From positions 526,322-590,321 of the forward strand of contig NZ_JAAIXZ010000001.1 in NCBI RefSeq assembly GCF_010894435.1: a DNA stretch of 64,000 nt, given 5' to 3'. The stretch is from Pyxidicoccus trucidator. Its GTDB lineage: Bacteria > Myxococcota > Myxococcia > Myxococcales > Myxococcaceae. Positions 1 to 8,652 of the stretch are shown here, one piece after another (within the stretch, counting starts at the first letter, position 1; every line of letters begins with the position of its first letter). The notes under the pieces are model-generated. The model ran no database searches, was not told where the DNA came from, and worked only from the letters and a program-made list of their open reading frames with translations. A program made the position numbers and the translations under genes.

Positions 1-11
1 ATGCCAACGAC

Positions 12-863
12 ATGCCGATCCGCCCCACTGTCCTGCTGATTGCGCTGTGTGTGTCCACCGCCTCCCTGGCCCAGCCCGCGGAAGACTTGCGGAATTTGAT
101 GAGCGCCCGGGCCTACGGCATGGGAGGTGCCTACCGGGCGCTGGGCCTGGGGACCGAGGCCGTGCTGGGCAATCCCGCGGCCATGGCCCTCTTCCCCGCC
201 TACCGGGTGGAGGGCACGGGTGCCTGGGACGTCGAGACGAAGGAAGGCCTGCTGGGCATCTCCGTGCTCGACGCGGCCTCCAGCCGGCTCGCCATGGGCA
301 TCGACTACCACTGGGTGAGCCTGGGCCGGGGCGGCGCGCGCACCAGCGCCCATTTCAGCTCCCTGGGCGTGGGGCTGCCCCTGAACCAGGCGGTGATGCT
401 GGGCGTCGTGGCGCGCTACCTGCGACTGAGCGGCGATTCGCGGTACGCGAACTCCGTCACCGGGGACGCGGGCCTGCTGCTGCGCCTGTCGCCGTCGTTC
501 ATGGCGGGGGTGTCCGCGCACAACCTCATCGACACGGACAACGCGGAGCTGACGCGCTACTTCACGGCGCACGTGGGCGTGCTGACGCAGCAGTTGACGG
601 TGGCCGCCGACGTGCGCGCGGACTTCGTCACCGAGAACACCAACACCTTCACGTACAGCGCGGGCCTGGAGTACCTCTTCGGGCAGGTGCTGCCGGTGCG
701 TGGCGGCTACACGTATGACGGCTTCCGGAAGATTTCCCAGCTCAGCACGGGCATCGGCTTCGTGTCCGAGGGCGGCGGCGGGCTGGACCTCGCCTACCGT
801 CATGACCTGGGCGGCGAGAAGGGGCGACTGCTGGCGCTCACCATCAAGCTGCTGATGCGCTGA
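12..863 (+). CDS. PorV/UPF0164-like outer-membrane beta-barrel protein
   Basis: Predicted outer-membrane barrel of 283 residues. A signal peptide occupies residues 1-20, with an AxA-type end (STASLAQ). It is followed by the segment SARAYGMGGAYRALG and then an NPAAMALFP segment; this pairing is typical of the PorV/PorQ/UPF0164 barrel family. The remainder alternates aromatic and small residues in beta-strand style and ends in a hydrophobic strand (LLALTIKLLMR). Family members are transport-like or secretion-accessory barrels; the substrate cannot be read here. The ATG at 12 is used because it directly precedes the signal peptide; anything upstream lies outside the window. It is convergent with the next gene, with a single base between the two stop codons. 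Confidence 0.75.
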   Translation: MPIRPTVLLIALCVSTASLAQPAEDLRNLMSARAYGMGGAYRALGLGTEAVLGNPAAMALFPAYRVEGTGAWDVETKEGLLGISVLDAASSRLAMGIDYHWVSLGRGGARTSAHFSSLGVGLPLNQAVMLGVVARYLRLSGDSRYANSVTGDAGLLLRLSPSFMAGVSAHNLIDTDNAELTRYFTAHVGVLTQQLTVAADVRADFVTENTNTFTYSAGLEYLFGQVLPVRGGYTYDGFRKISQLSTGIGFVSEGGGGLDLAYRHDLGGEKGRLLALTIKLLMR

Positions 864-871
864 TTCAGCGC
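857..871. other. Palindrome spanning two convergent stop codons
   Basis: GCGCTGA T TCAGCGC is a perfect 7-1-7 palindrome containing the TGA of the barrel gene and, on the other strand, the TGA of the 1671-residue protein. It may act as a very short bidirectional terminator, or may simply reflect GC-rich codon choice. No T-tract flanks it. Confidence 0.45.
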
Positions 872-3800
872 GACGCGCGCTGCTCGCGCAGCTCGTAGTA
901 CCGCTCGGACGCGGCGAAGCGCAGCAGCTCCACCAGCTCCGAGTCCTGGTTGCGGCGCGCGCGCAGGATGGCCAGGGCCGGCCCCACGCTTCCACAGGCG
1001 ACGAGCCCCGCGCGGTTGGCGGAGTCGCGCGCCGCGTCCGCGAGCGCGGAGGAGTTGAAGTCGCGGGTGCCAGCGTCCAGCAGCGCGAGGGTGCGCTCCA
1101 GGGCCCGGGGCGAGAGCGAGTCGCGCACCACGCGAGCCTCGGGGCCGGAGGCGCGCGGGTCCTTGAGGATGGTGGACAGCAGGGCCAGCGCGCGCAGGAG
1201 CTGGCCTCCCTTGAGGGCGCGCAGGGCCATCAGGTCCGGGGACAGCGACAAGAGCGCGCGGCCGGCGTGGAAGCGGAGTTCGGCGGCGGACAGGGGCTGA
1301 CGTATCGACAGGCGCCCCACGAGCAGGCGCGGCTGGCCCGCGTGGACGGCGGTGAAGGGCGGGCCGTCGTCCTCGGCGAGGACCAGCTCGGGCAGGTGGA
1401 CGTCCAGCACGCGCGCGGCGGTGTGGAGCGCGTCGAGGATGGCGGGCGCGCCGGGGCCCGCGGAGGCGCGCAGGGGCTCCGAGGTGCCGGCGGCGCGTCC
1501 CTGGGCGGGGAAGAGGCGGCAGAGGGCAATGCCCGCGCAGGCGAGCAGCTCGCCGGAGGGCGTGCGCAGGCCGGGGTGGCGCAGGCCGGCGCGCTCTTCC
1601 AGGGTGAGCTTGGGGCGCTGGAGACGCGGCGCCGCGGGGGACTCGCGCCCGTCGAGTGCGTCGGCGATTTCGCGCATGAGCGAGGCGCGGCCGGGGTCGC
1701 CCCGGCTGTCGAAGTACTCGGCGGACTCGCGGTAGGGCTTCGCGTCGAGCGGGCGCTCGCGGAGGTGCTTGAAGGCGTTGGGCTCGGTGTCCTGGTAGGG
1801 CTCGGAGACGGCGGGGGCTTCGCGCGTCTCCGAGGCGCCGGGCCCCACCCGGGCGGGAGCTTCGGGGGCAGAGGGCTTCGCGGTGGCCGGTCTGGCCGGG
1901 GCGGCTACGGTGACGGTGCCCTCCGGGCGCGCGCGGACGATGCGTCGCACCTGCTGCATGGGGCCGGGAGGAGCTTCCCAGGAGATGACGCGCGTCTCCG
2001 CCACGGGCGCGGAGCCAAGGTCCACGGACTGTTCCGCCATGATGTCCATGGCGCTCTTGCTGCGGGGGAGCGACTCACCTTCAGCGGCGCCGCCGCGAGC
2101 CTGCGGCGCGGGGACACGGCCGCTCGCGCCGAGGGCCCGGGTCGCCATGACGGAGGGCTCGTCGTCGCTCACGGGCTGGGGGGCGCGGGGTGGAGGTGCC
2201 TTGTCTCCACGTGAGGCGGGGCCGCGCTGCGCAGCGGGAGCTTTCGCGGCTGGGTCGGCGCCTTCCGAGGGGATGAGGCGGGGCGGCTCGGGGCGAGCGG
2301 AGGGCTTCGGGGCCGGACTGGCGCTGGCCGATGGAGCGGGGCGCGGCGGCTCGGCGCGAGCGGGAGACTTCGGGACAGGGTCCGCGCTGGCCGATGGAGA
2401 GAGGCGCGGCGGCTCAGGGCGAGCAGGAGACTTCGGGGCGGGCTCCGATGGCGAGAGGCGAGGTGGCTCGGCGCGAGCAGGAGACTTCGGGGAAGGCTCC
2501 GCTGGGGAGAGGCGAGGTGGCTCGGCGCGAGCAGGAGACTTCGGGGCGGGCTCCGATGGCGAGAGGCGCGGCGGCTCGGCGCGGCCAGGCGCCTTCGGAG
2601 CCGGGGAGGCTCCGACTGGGGCAGGATTGCGCTGTTCGGCGCGACCGACGGGGACGCCGGGCGCGACGGCAACACCCGGTGCGGGGGGCGCGACGGAAGT
2701 GCGCTCCGCACGGGGCGAGGCGGCACCGCCCTTCACGTCGGGAGCCTCGCTGGCCTTGTCTGACTGGGACGCACGCTTCCCCTTGCGCGACGAGGACGGC
2801 GCATCACCCTTGCGGGCCTTCTTCCCTGCTCTTTCCCTTCCGGCGCTCGGTGGCTCCACGACGGCGGGTACGGCGCCCGGGTCCGTGGTGGAAGTGACCT
2901 CGTTGGCCAGCGCCGCGATACCCGAGGGCGTGAGGGACAACGTCGCGGGCGCCGGAATCAGGGGCGACTTCGGCCCGCTCGGCTCACGGCGTGGCGTGGC
3001 GCTGCGGGGCGGCTCGGGAGGAGGAACCTCTCGCTCCTCTCGCGCCTGCCGCAGACTCTCCGCTCGACGCGCGAAGACCTGCGCACGCTCGGAATCGCGG
3101 AGGACGTCGCGCCAGAGCCGGGCGAGCCGCTCCCAGGCGCGCTCGCGCTCCTGCTCGTCCTCCATGGCGGTGGCCGCGTGCTCCAGCGCCCAGGCCGCTT
3201 CGCCCATGCTCCCGCGCGCGGTGAGACGGTCCACCAGCAGCAGCCACGCTTCCTTGTGGCCGGGCTCGTACCGCACCGCCTGGCGCAGCTCGTTCAGCGC
3301 GGCCTCGTCGTCGCCCAGCGCTTCCAGCGTGGACACCAGCTCCAGGCGGGCCTGTCGGGCGGGAGGACCTCGGGACTCGCGGGCGAGCTGCGCGCGCAGG
3401 AGCTGGCCGAGCGCCTTCGGGTCTCCCAGCTTCCGCGCGAGCGCCACGAGCTGGCCCCGGGCCTGCTCACTCTCGGGGCTCTCCGCGAGCACCTCCGTCC
3501 AGGCCCACTGCGCCATGCGCAGGTCACCCAGCGACTCCTCCGCCGCCTGCGCGAGCATGCGCAGCCCTTCGAGCCGGTCGGGCGCGCGGCGGGGCGCGGC
3601 CGCGAGTGCGACCCGGAGCCGCTCGGCGGTGGCCGGCCGCTCCGCCTCGGAGACACAGCGAAGGAGCCCCGCGAGCACGGGCAGCAGTCCCGGCACGAGC
3701 GCCTCCGCCGCCTCGAAGTCCACGCGCGCCATGGTCGGCTCGCCCATGTGGAGCCATCGCTCTCCGCGCGTGAGGAGCGCGCCCGCGCGAGCCCGGGCAC

Positions 3801-5880
3801 TGCGAGCCCGCTGGATGGCCTCGTCGAGCGCGCGCCGCACCAGGGACGCATCGCCACGCGTGGACAGGAGCCGCACCTGCTCCCGGAGCGCGGAGCGGTC
3901 CCCCGTCAGGTCGACGATTTCCCGGTACATGCGCGCGGCACCCGCGGGGTCCTGGAGCTCGTTCTCCATCACCTCCGCGAGACGGGTCAGGGCCTCCGCG
4001 CGCACGGACGCGTCCTTCGCCCGGTCGGCACGCTTGAGATAGAGCTGCGCCAGCTCGCGCCACGCCTGACGCGCGATGAGCTGGGCCTCCAGCTTCTGCG
4101 AGCGCGCAAGCTCCTCCGCGTCCTCGGGCTTCAGCCCCGGGCCGGCTTCCACACGTGCACCGGGAGCACGCCCCGCGCCTGGCGCCAGCGTGTCCGCGCC
4201 GTCAGCGCGAGCCGTGGGAGCACTTCCCACCGTGGCAGCGGGAAGTGGCGCTCCCGCGCCGTCCGCTCGGGCGGGGGTGGCTCCTGACGGCCGCGCCCCC
4301 GAGAGCGCGGCTTGCAGGTCCGCCATGGAGACTTCCTGCGTGTCCACGGGCGACATCGGCTGGGGAGGCTGCGCGCCCGGCGATTTCGCAAGCGGAGGAG
4401 CGCCCCGAGGTTCATCGGCCGGAGGAGGAGGTGGCGCTTCCGAGGTGACCTCACCCGTCGCTTCGTCATCCGTCCAGGCACCGGCGCGAATGTAGGGCGG
4501 CGGCGGGGCGTCCCGCTTCACCGGAGGCGGCGCTTCGTGCTCCTCGTCCTCGGGAGAGTCGGACCAGGGGACGGACAGGTGCTGTCCCCCGGTAGATCCA
4601 GAGCGCTGCTCGGAGGGCACCGTGCTGGAGGTCGCGGGTGGTTCCACCGCTGCCTTGCGAGGCTCGACGGTGGGCGTGCTCGAAGGCACGACCACGGCGG
4701 GCATCTCCACCACCGTCGGGCGCGACTCGAGCGGTGGCGGGCTCGGCGAAATGGCCACCGCGGGCATCTCCACGACAGTCTTGCTTGCTTCCGAAGCGGG
4801 CTTGCTCGCGGGCAACACCACCGCGGGCAGCTCCATCAGCGTCTTGCTGGCCTCCGGAGCGGGCCTGCTCGACGACGCCGCTACCGGCAGCTTCTCAGTC
4901 GGGCCGAGCGCCATCCCGAGCGCCGGCATCTCCAGCTCCGTCTTCGAGCGCGACTCAACCCGGGCTGCGTCGGGCTTCCCCTCTGGCGGCGACCAGGGCG
5001 CGTGCGGCGGAGGCGGAGCCACCACGGGAGAGGCCACCGCCGTCGGCTCGCGCGGCTCCGCGGACGCCACCGATGGGAAGGCCACTGCCGTCGGCTCCCT
5101 CGGCTCGGAGGAAGCCACCGACGGGAAGGCCACTGCCGTCGGCTCGCGAGGCTCGGCGGAAGCCACCGACGGGAAGGCCACCGCTGTCGCCTCGCGAGGC
5201 TCGGGCGGCTGTGCCTCCTCCGACCCGTCCGAGGCGGGCTCCACCAACGTGACCTCGCGATAACCCGAGTCCTCATCCCAGACGGCGGGGGCCTGGACGC
5301 CGGCCTTCCGGGTCGGGAGCTTCGCCAGCACGCCGCTCACGGTGGCGGCAGGCTCAGCGGTCCTTCCCGCTGGTGCCTCCGTGCCCCCCTCGACGTCGCC
5401 TCGCGCCCGCGCCTCGTGCTTCTTCAGCACCTGGAGTCCGTGCCGGGCCCGCCGGTCTTCGGGGAACTCCGCCAGCACGGCTTCCAGCGCGGCAATGGCG
5501 CGAGGGAGCTGCCCCACCCGCCGCAGCACCCTCGCGAGCTGCCGTTGCACCGCGCGGCGGACCTCGGGAGTCCCTCCCTGCGTGGCATCGAGCAGGGTGA
5601 TGGCGGCGGCCTCGGTGCCGGCGAGCAGGGCGAAGCGCACGAGCGCGGCGGCCAGGCGCGGCGTCATGGCCTCGGTGCGGCTGGCTCGGGCGAGCTGGCC
5701 GAACGCACGGGCGGCGGAGCCCTCGCGCAACAGACCCACGGCGGACCGGAGGTGCCGGTCCACCGAGTCTTGCGCAGCCTCCTCCGGCCTCACGTCGGTT
5801 ACGCCGGGCCGCAGCGCCTCAGGTCGGGCGGCTGGGGGCTCCGGCGTGCCGGCGCTCTTGCCGTTTCTCACGCCACCCAT
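865..5880 (-). CDS. Giant TPR protein with two long low-complexity linkers
   Basis: A 1671-residue protein of unknown function. Residues about 40-155 form a helical TPR-like segment (RQLARVLRRVGQLPRAIAAL). Residues about 160-570 are Pro/Ala/Glu-rich with internal repeats (EPREPTAVAFPSVAS and KTVVEMPAV-type units). A second TPR solenoid spans about 580-960. Another Pro/Ala/Ser-rich linker (SPARAEPPRLSPSEPAPK units) spans about 960-1370. A compact C-terminal domain of about 290 residues contains ERPLDAKPYRESAEYFDSRG and FHAGRALLSLSPDLMALRAL. There is no signal peptide or membrane segment, so it is probably cytoplasmic. Comparable solenoid/linker/C-domain proteins are frequent in myxobacteria and are often scaffolds. 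The start ATG lies 22 bases from the divergent glycosyltransferase start. Function not recognised. Confidence 0.8.
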   Translation of the reverse strand: MGGVRNGKSAGTPEPPAARPEALRPGVTDVRPEEAAQDSVDRHLRSAVGLLREGSAARAFGQLARASRTEAMTPRLAAALVRFALLAGTEAAAITLLDATQGGTPEVRRAVQRQLARVLRRVGQLPRAIAALEAVLAEFPEDRRARHGLQVLKKHEARARGDVEGGTEAPAGRTAEPAATVSGVLAKLPTRKAGVQAPAVWDEDSGYREVTLVEPASDGSEEAQPPEPREATAVAFPSVASAEPREPTAVAFPSVASSEPREPTAVAFPSVASAEPREPTAVASPVVAPPPPHAPWSPPEGKPDAARVESRSKTELEMPALGMALGPTEKLPVAASSSRPAPEASKTLMELPAVVLPASKPASEASKTVVEMPAVAISPSPPPLESRPTVVEMPAVVVPSSTPTVEPRKAAVEPPATSSTVPSEQRSGSTGGQHLSVPWSDSPEDEEHEAPPPVKRDAPPPPYIRAGAWTDDEATGEVTSEAPPPPPADEPRGAPPLAKSPGAQPPQPMSPVDTQEVSMADLQAALSGARPSGATPARADGAGAPLPAATVGSAPTARADGADTLAPGAGRAPGARVEAGPGLKPEDAEELARSQKLEAQLIARQAWRELAQLYLKRADRAKDASVRAEALTRLAEVMENELQDPAGAARMYREIVDLTGDRSALREQVRLLSTRGDASLVRRALDEAIQRARSARARAGALLTRGERWLHMGEPTMARVDFEAAEALVPGLLPVLAGLLRCVSEAERPATAERLRVALAAAPRRAPDRLEGLRMLAQAAEESLGDLRMAQWAWTEVLAESPESEQARGQLVALARKLGDPKALGQLLRAQLARESRGPPARQARLELVSTLEALGDDEAALNELRQAVRYEPGHKEAWLLLVDRLTARGSMGEAAWALEHAATAMEDEQERERAWERLARLWRDVLRDSERAQVFARRAESLRQAREEREVPPPEPPRSATPRREPSGPKSPLIPAPATLSLTPSGIAALANEVTSTTDPGAVPAVVEPPSAGRERAGKKARKGDAPSSSRKGKRASQSDKASEAPDVKGGAASPRAERTSVAPPAPGVAVAPGVPVGRAEQRNPAPVGASPAPKAPGRAEPPRLSPSEPAPKSPARAEPPRLSPAEPSPKSPARAEPPRLSPSEPAPKSPARPEPPRLSPSASADPVPKSPARAEPPRPAPSASASPAPKPSARPEPPRLIPSEGADPAAKAPAAQRGPASRGDKAPPPRAPQPVSDDEPSVMATRALGASGRVPAPQARGGAAEGESLPRSKSAMDIMAEQSVDLGSAPVAETRVISWEAPPGPMQQVRRIVRARPEGTVTVAAPARPATAKPSAPEAPARVGPGASETREAPAVSEPYQDTEPNAFKHLRERPLDAKPYRESAEYFDSRGDPGRASLMREIADALDGRESPAAPRLQRPKLTLEERAGLRHPGLRTPSGELLACAGIALCRLFPAQGRAAGTSEPLRASAGPGAPAILDALHTAARVLDVHLPELVLAEDDGPPFTAVHAGQPRLLVGRLSIRQPLSAAELRFHAGRALLSLSPDLMALRALKGGQLLRALALLSTILKDPRASGPEARVVRDSLSPRALERTLALLDAGTRDFNSSALADAARDSANRAGLVACGSVGPALAILRARRNQDSELVELLRFAASERYYELREQRASR
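2270..2600. repeat. In-frame tandem repeats in the distal linker
   Basis: Within the 1671-residue protein a Pro/Ala/Arg unit of about 18 residues (SPARAEPPRLSPSEPAPK and variants) recurs about six times. The DNA motif CGAGCAGGAGACTTCGGGG recurs, exactly or nearly so, in successive copies. Copies differ in length because a short insert (SASADPVP) is present in some, which suggests expansion and contraction by slippage. Confidence 0.7.
5034..5200. repeat. 48-bp in-frame tandem repeat in the proximal linker
   Basis: Three to four copies of a 48-bp unit encode the 16-residue unit EPREPTAVAFPSVASA. The core GAAGGCCACTGCCGTCGG recurs at exact 48-base spacing (near 5076 and 5124). A third copy has diverged (AVASPVVA). 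This is likely length-variable between strains. Confidence 0.75.
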
Positions 5881-5902
5881 GGGTGGGGCAGTCTACACAA
5901 CG

Positions 5903-6922
5903 ATGCCCCTCCCGGTGGTCACGGTCCTTCTCCCTGCAAGAAATGCCGAGCCCACCGTGGCCCGCGCCCTGGAGAGCTTGCTGGAGGGCACCCTCCGGGA
6001 CGTACGCGTGCTCGCGGTGGACGACGGCTCCACGGACGGTACGCGTGGGGTGCTGGAGGCCCTCGCGGCCCGGGACTCCCGGGTGGAGGTACTTGACGGC
6101 GGGGGCCGGGGTCTGGTGGCGGCGCTGAACCTGGCGCTCGGTAGGGCCACCTCGCCCTACGTGGCCCGGATGGACGCGGATGACGAGGCCCTCCCCCGCC
6201 GCCTGGAGGCCAGCGTCGCCGCGCTGGAATCCGAGCCTGAGCTGGCAGGCGTGGGCACGGGCGTGGAGCTGTTCCGCGAGGACCAGCCCGTGAGTCCCTC
6301 CCTCCAGGCGTACGCGTCCTGGCTCAACGGACTCACCTCCGCCGAGCGCCTCTTCCGCGAGCGCTTCATCGAGAGCCCCGTCTGCCACCCCTCGGTGTGC
6401 CTGCGCCGGGACGCCGTGGTGGCCGCGGGCGGGTGGCGGCACGGGGACTTCCCGGAGGACTACGCGCTCTGGCTGGAGCTGATGGACCGGGGCCACGGCA
6501 TGAGGAACCTCGACGAGGTGCTGCTGCGCTGGCGCGACAGCCACCAGCGGCTGACGTGGACGGACCCACGCTATGCGGTGCGCCGCTTCACCTGGACGAA
6601 GGCGCAATACCTGATGCGCGGACGCGGGCCCCTCGCGGACGGGCGTCCCTGCACGGTGTGGGGCGCGGGCCCGAGCGGCAAGACGCTGGCCCGCTTCCTG
6701 CGCGAGGAGGGCGCGACGGTGGAGCGCTTCGTGGAAGTCCACCCACGCAAGGTGGGCACCCGCATCCAGGACATCCCCGTGGTGTCACCGGAGGAGCTGG
6801 GGCCTCCCGGGCGGAGCCACCTGCTGGTCTGCGTGGGCGTGCGCTGGGCGCGAGAGGAGATTCGCGCGGACCTGACGGCGCGGGGCTGGGTGGAGGGACG
6901 GGACTTCACCTGCGCGGCGTGA
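5903..6922 (+). CDS. Family 2 glycosyltransferase fused to a Rossmann-like domain
   Basis: A 339-residue enzyme. Residues 1-230 are a GT-A fold: VTVLLPARNAEPTVARALES, then LAVDDGSTDGT (nucleotide site), then the metal-binding ARMDADDEALP, and later FPEDYALWLELMDRGHG (catalytic ED region). It should transfer a sugar from an NDP-sugar to a glycan or lipid acceptor. After residue about 245 comes a second domain beginning TVWGAGPSGKTLARFLREEG, a glycine-rich dinucleotide-binding-like turn, ending in LLVCVGVRWAREEIRADLTARG. The in-frame ATG at 5903 is preferred because it abuts the VVTVLLPARN core; an in-frame ATG at 5879 would overlap the start codon of the divergent gene. It is divergent from the TPR protein. 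Confidence 0.85.
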   Translation: MPLPVVTVLLPARNAEPTVARALESLLEGTLRDVRVLAVDDGSTDGTRGVLEALAARDSRVEVLDGGGRGLVAALNLALGRATSPYVARMDADDEALPRRLEASVAALESEPELAGVGTGVELFREDQPVSPSLQAYASWLNGLTSAERLFRERFIESPVCHPSVCLRRDAVVAAGGWRHGDFPEDYALWLELMDRGHGMRNLDEVLLRWRDSHQRLTWTDPRYAVRRFTWTKAQYLMRGRGPLADGRPCTVWGAGPSGKTLARFLREEGATVERFVEVHPRKVGTRIQDIPVVSPEELGPPGRSHLLVCVGVRWAREEIRADLTARGWVEGRDFTCAA

Positions 6923-6982
6923 GGGGCGCGGGCACACGAGGAGCGCGAAACCACGCGGGCGGCACGGCCGTACAGGGGACAT

Positions 6983-8644
6983 ATGCACCGCGTCCCGCCG
7001 TGGGTCCTCCTGCTGCTGACAGCCGCATCCGCCTGCCACTCCGCCACGGTGACGCCGCCGCGAGGGCTCGTCCGTCCCGGGACGCCGGAGCGGGTGGACA
7101 TCGTCCAGGCTCGCGACCGGGGGCTGGAGCAGGGCTTCCAGTGGGAGCCCTGGGGCGCGGAGGCCTTCGCACGGGCGAAGCGGGAGGGCCGGTACATCCT
7201 CGTCGATGGCGCGGCGGAGTGGTGCCACTGGTGCCACGTCATGGACGAGACGACGTACCGGGACGCCGAGGTCGGCCGCCTGCTGCGAGAGCGCTTCGTC
7301 ACCATCCGCGTGGACGTGGACGCCCGCCCGGACCTGGCCGAGCGGTGGGTGGACTACGGCTGGCCCGCCACCATCCTGCTGACGCCGGACGCGGAGGAGG
7401 TGGGCAAGTATCGGGGCTATCTGCCACCGGAGCGCCTGCTGCCGCTGCTCCAGCGCGTGGAGGCCCTGGCGCGGGAGCCCCGTGACGCCATGGGAGCCCG
7501 CGTCCTCGACGTGCCGGCGACGCCCGCGCTGCTGCCCTGGGTGGCGGCGCGCCTGGTGCTCACGCTGGACGGTGGGTACGACGCGCGCGAGGGCGGCTGG
7601 GGCGACTTCCAGAAACTGCCACTGGGTGGCAACACGGAGTTCGAGGTGCGCAGGGCCGCGCGTGGAGACGCTGCGGCACGGCGGCGGGTGGACTTCACGC
7701 TGGAGCGCCAGCGCGCGGTGCTGGACCCGGTGTGGGGAGGCGTCTACCAGTACTCGGCGGGGAAGGACTGGAAGGACCCGCACTTCGAGAAGCTGATGGT
7801 GATGCAGGCGCCGAACCTGGAGGCGTATGCGCGCGCCTGGGCGCTCCTCCGGACTCCGGCGCTGCTGGACGATGCGCGGGGCATCGCGCGCTACCTCGAG
7901 ACGTTCCTCGGCGCGCCGGATGGGACGTTCTACACGAACCAGGATGCGGACGTGGGCGCGCACGACCGGAGCGTGCCGTTCGTGGATGGCCACGTGTACT
8001 ACGCGAAGGACGACGCCGGTCGCCGTGCGCTCGGGCTGCCGTGGGTGGACACGCATGTGTACGCGCGGGAGAACGGACTGGCCATCGCCGCCCTCGTGGC
8101 GCTGCACGAGGTGACGCGGGACTCGGCGCCCCTGGTGCGTGCGCGCAAGGCCATGGACGTGTTGCTCGGCACCCATGTGGACGGGGGCCTGGTGTGGCGC
8201 GAGAAGGGAACGCGCTCGGGACCGCGCTTCCTCGCGGATGCCGCGGCGCTCGGGCGGGCACTGGCGGTGCTGGCACGAGTCACGGGCGAGGCACGCTATC
8301 GCGAGGTCGCCGAGCGGGTGGCCCGGGCGATGCTGGCTGACTTCGGCGGCAAGGAAGCGGGTGGGCTCCACGAGATGACACCTGACTCGGATGCGGTCGG
8401 CGTCTTCGCGCGCAGGGAGCGTCCGTTCCTCCACAACGTCGCGGCGGCGCGCTTCCTCGCGGCGCTGCATGGGCTCACCGGTGACGAGGCGTGGCGACAG
8501 CGGGGCCTGGAGCTGCTCGCGGCGGTGGCGACGCCGAAGACCCTGGCCGACCAGGGCCGGATGCTAGGGGACTTCCTCCTCGCGGCGGACGAGCTGGGCG
8601 TGGTGCCGTGGTCGGAGCCTCCAGCCATGGCACGGAGTCCGTAG
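6983..8644 (+). CDS. DUF255 thioredoxin-domain lipoprotein (YyaL/SSP411-like)
   Basis: A 553-residue protein of the DUF255/YyaL family. Residues 1-18 look like a lipoprotein signal ending in ASAC. Residues about 50-165 form a thioredoxin-like domain with the family signature WCHWCHVM (Cys81 and Cys84). The rest is an alpha/alpha-barrel-type region (FTNQDADVGAHD, HEMTPDSDAVG, RERPFLHNVAAARFLAALH). Most bacterial homologues are cytoplasmic and about 650-700 residues long, so this is a shorter and apparently exported version. The cellular reaction is unknown. It starts 60 bases after the glycosyltransferase and may be co-transcribed with it. Confidence 0.8.
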   Translation: MHRVPPWVLLLLTAASACHSATVTPPRGLVRPGTPERVDIVQARDRGLEQGFQWEPWGAEAFARAKREGRYILVDGAAEWCHWCHVMDETTYRDAEVGRLLRERFVTIRVDVDARPDLAERWVDYGWPATILLTPDAEEVGKYRGYLPPERLLPLLQRVEALAREPRDAMGARVLDVPATPALLPWVAARLVLTLDGGYDAREGGWGDFQKLPLGGNTEFEVRRAARGDAAARRRVDFTLERQRAVLDPVWGGVYQYSAGKDWKDPHFEKLMVMQAPNLEAYARAWALLRTPALLDDARGIARYLETFLGAPDGTFYTNQDADVGAHDRSVPFVDGHVYYAKDDAGRRALGLPWVDTHVYARENGLAIAALVALHEVTRDSAPLVRARKAMDVLLGTHVDGGLVWREKGTRSGPRFLADAAALGRALAVLARVTGEARYREVAERVARAMLADFGGKEAGGLHEMTPDSDAVGVFARRERPFLHNVAAARFLAALHGLTGDEAWRQRGLELLAAVATPKTLADQGRMLGDFLLAADELGVVPWSEPPAMARSP

Positions 8645-8652
8645 CAGCCCCG

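Noticed and set aside
2270..2600. Periodic GC-rich repeats considered as a minisatellite or origin iteron
   Set aside because: They stay in frame with the TPR protein and encode a Pro/Ala-rich linker.
6785..8470. A 561-residue minus-strand open frame opposite the DUF255 gene
   Set aside because: No fold or motif; the plus strand has the WCHWCHVM signature and a start with signal peptide.
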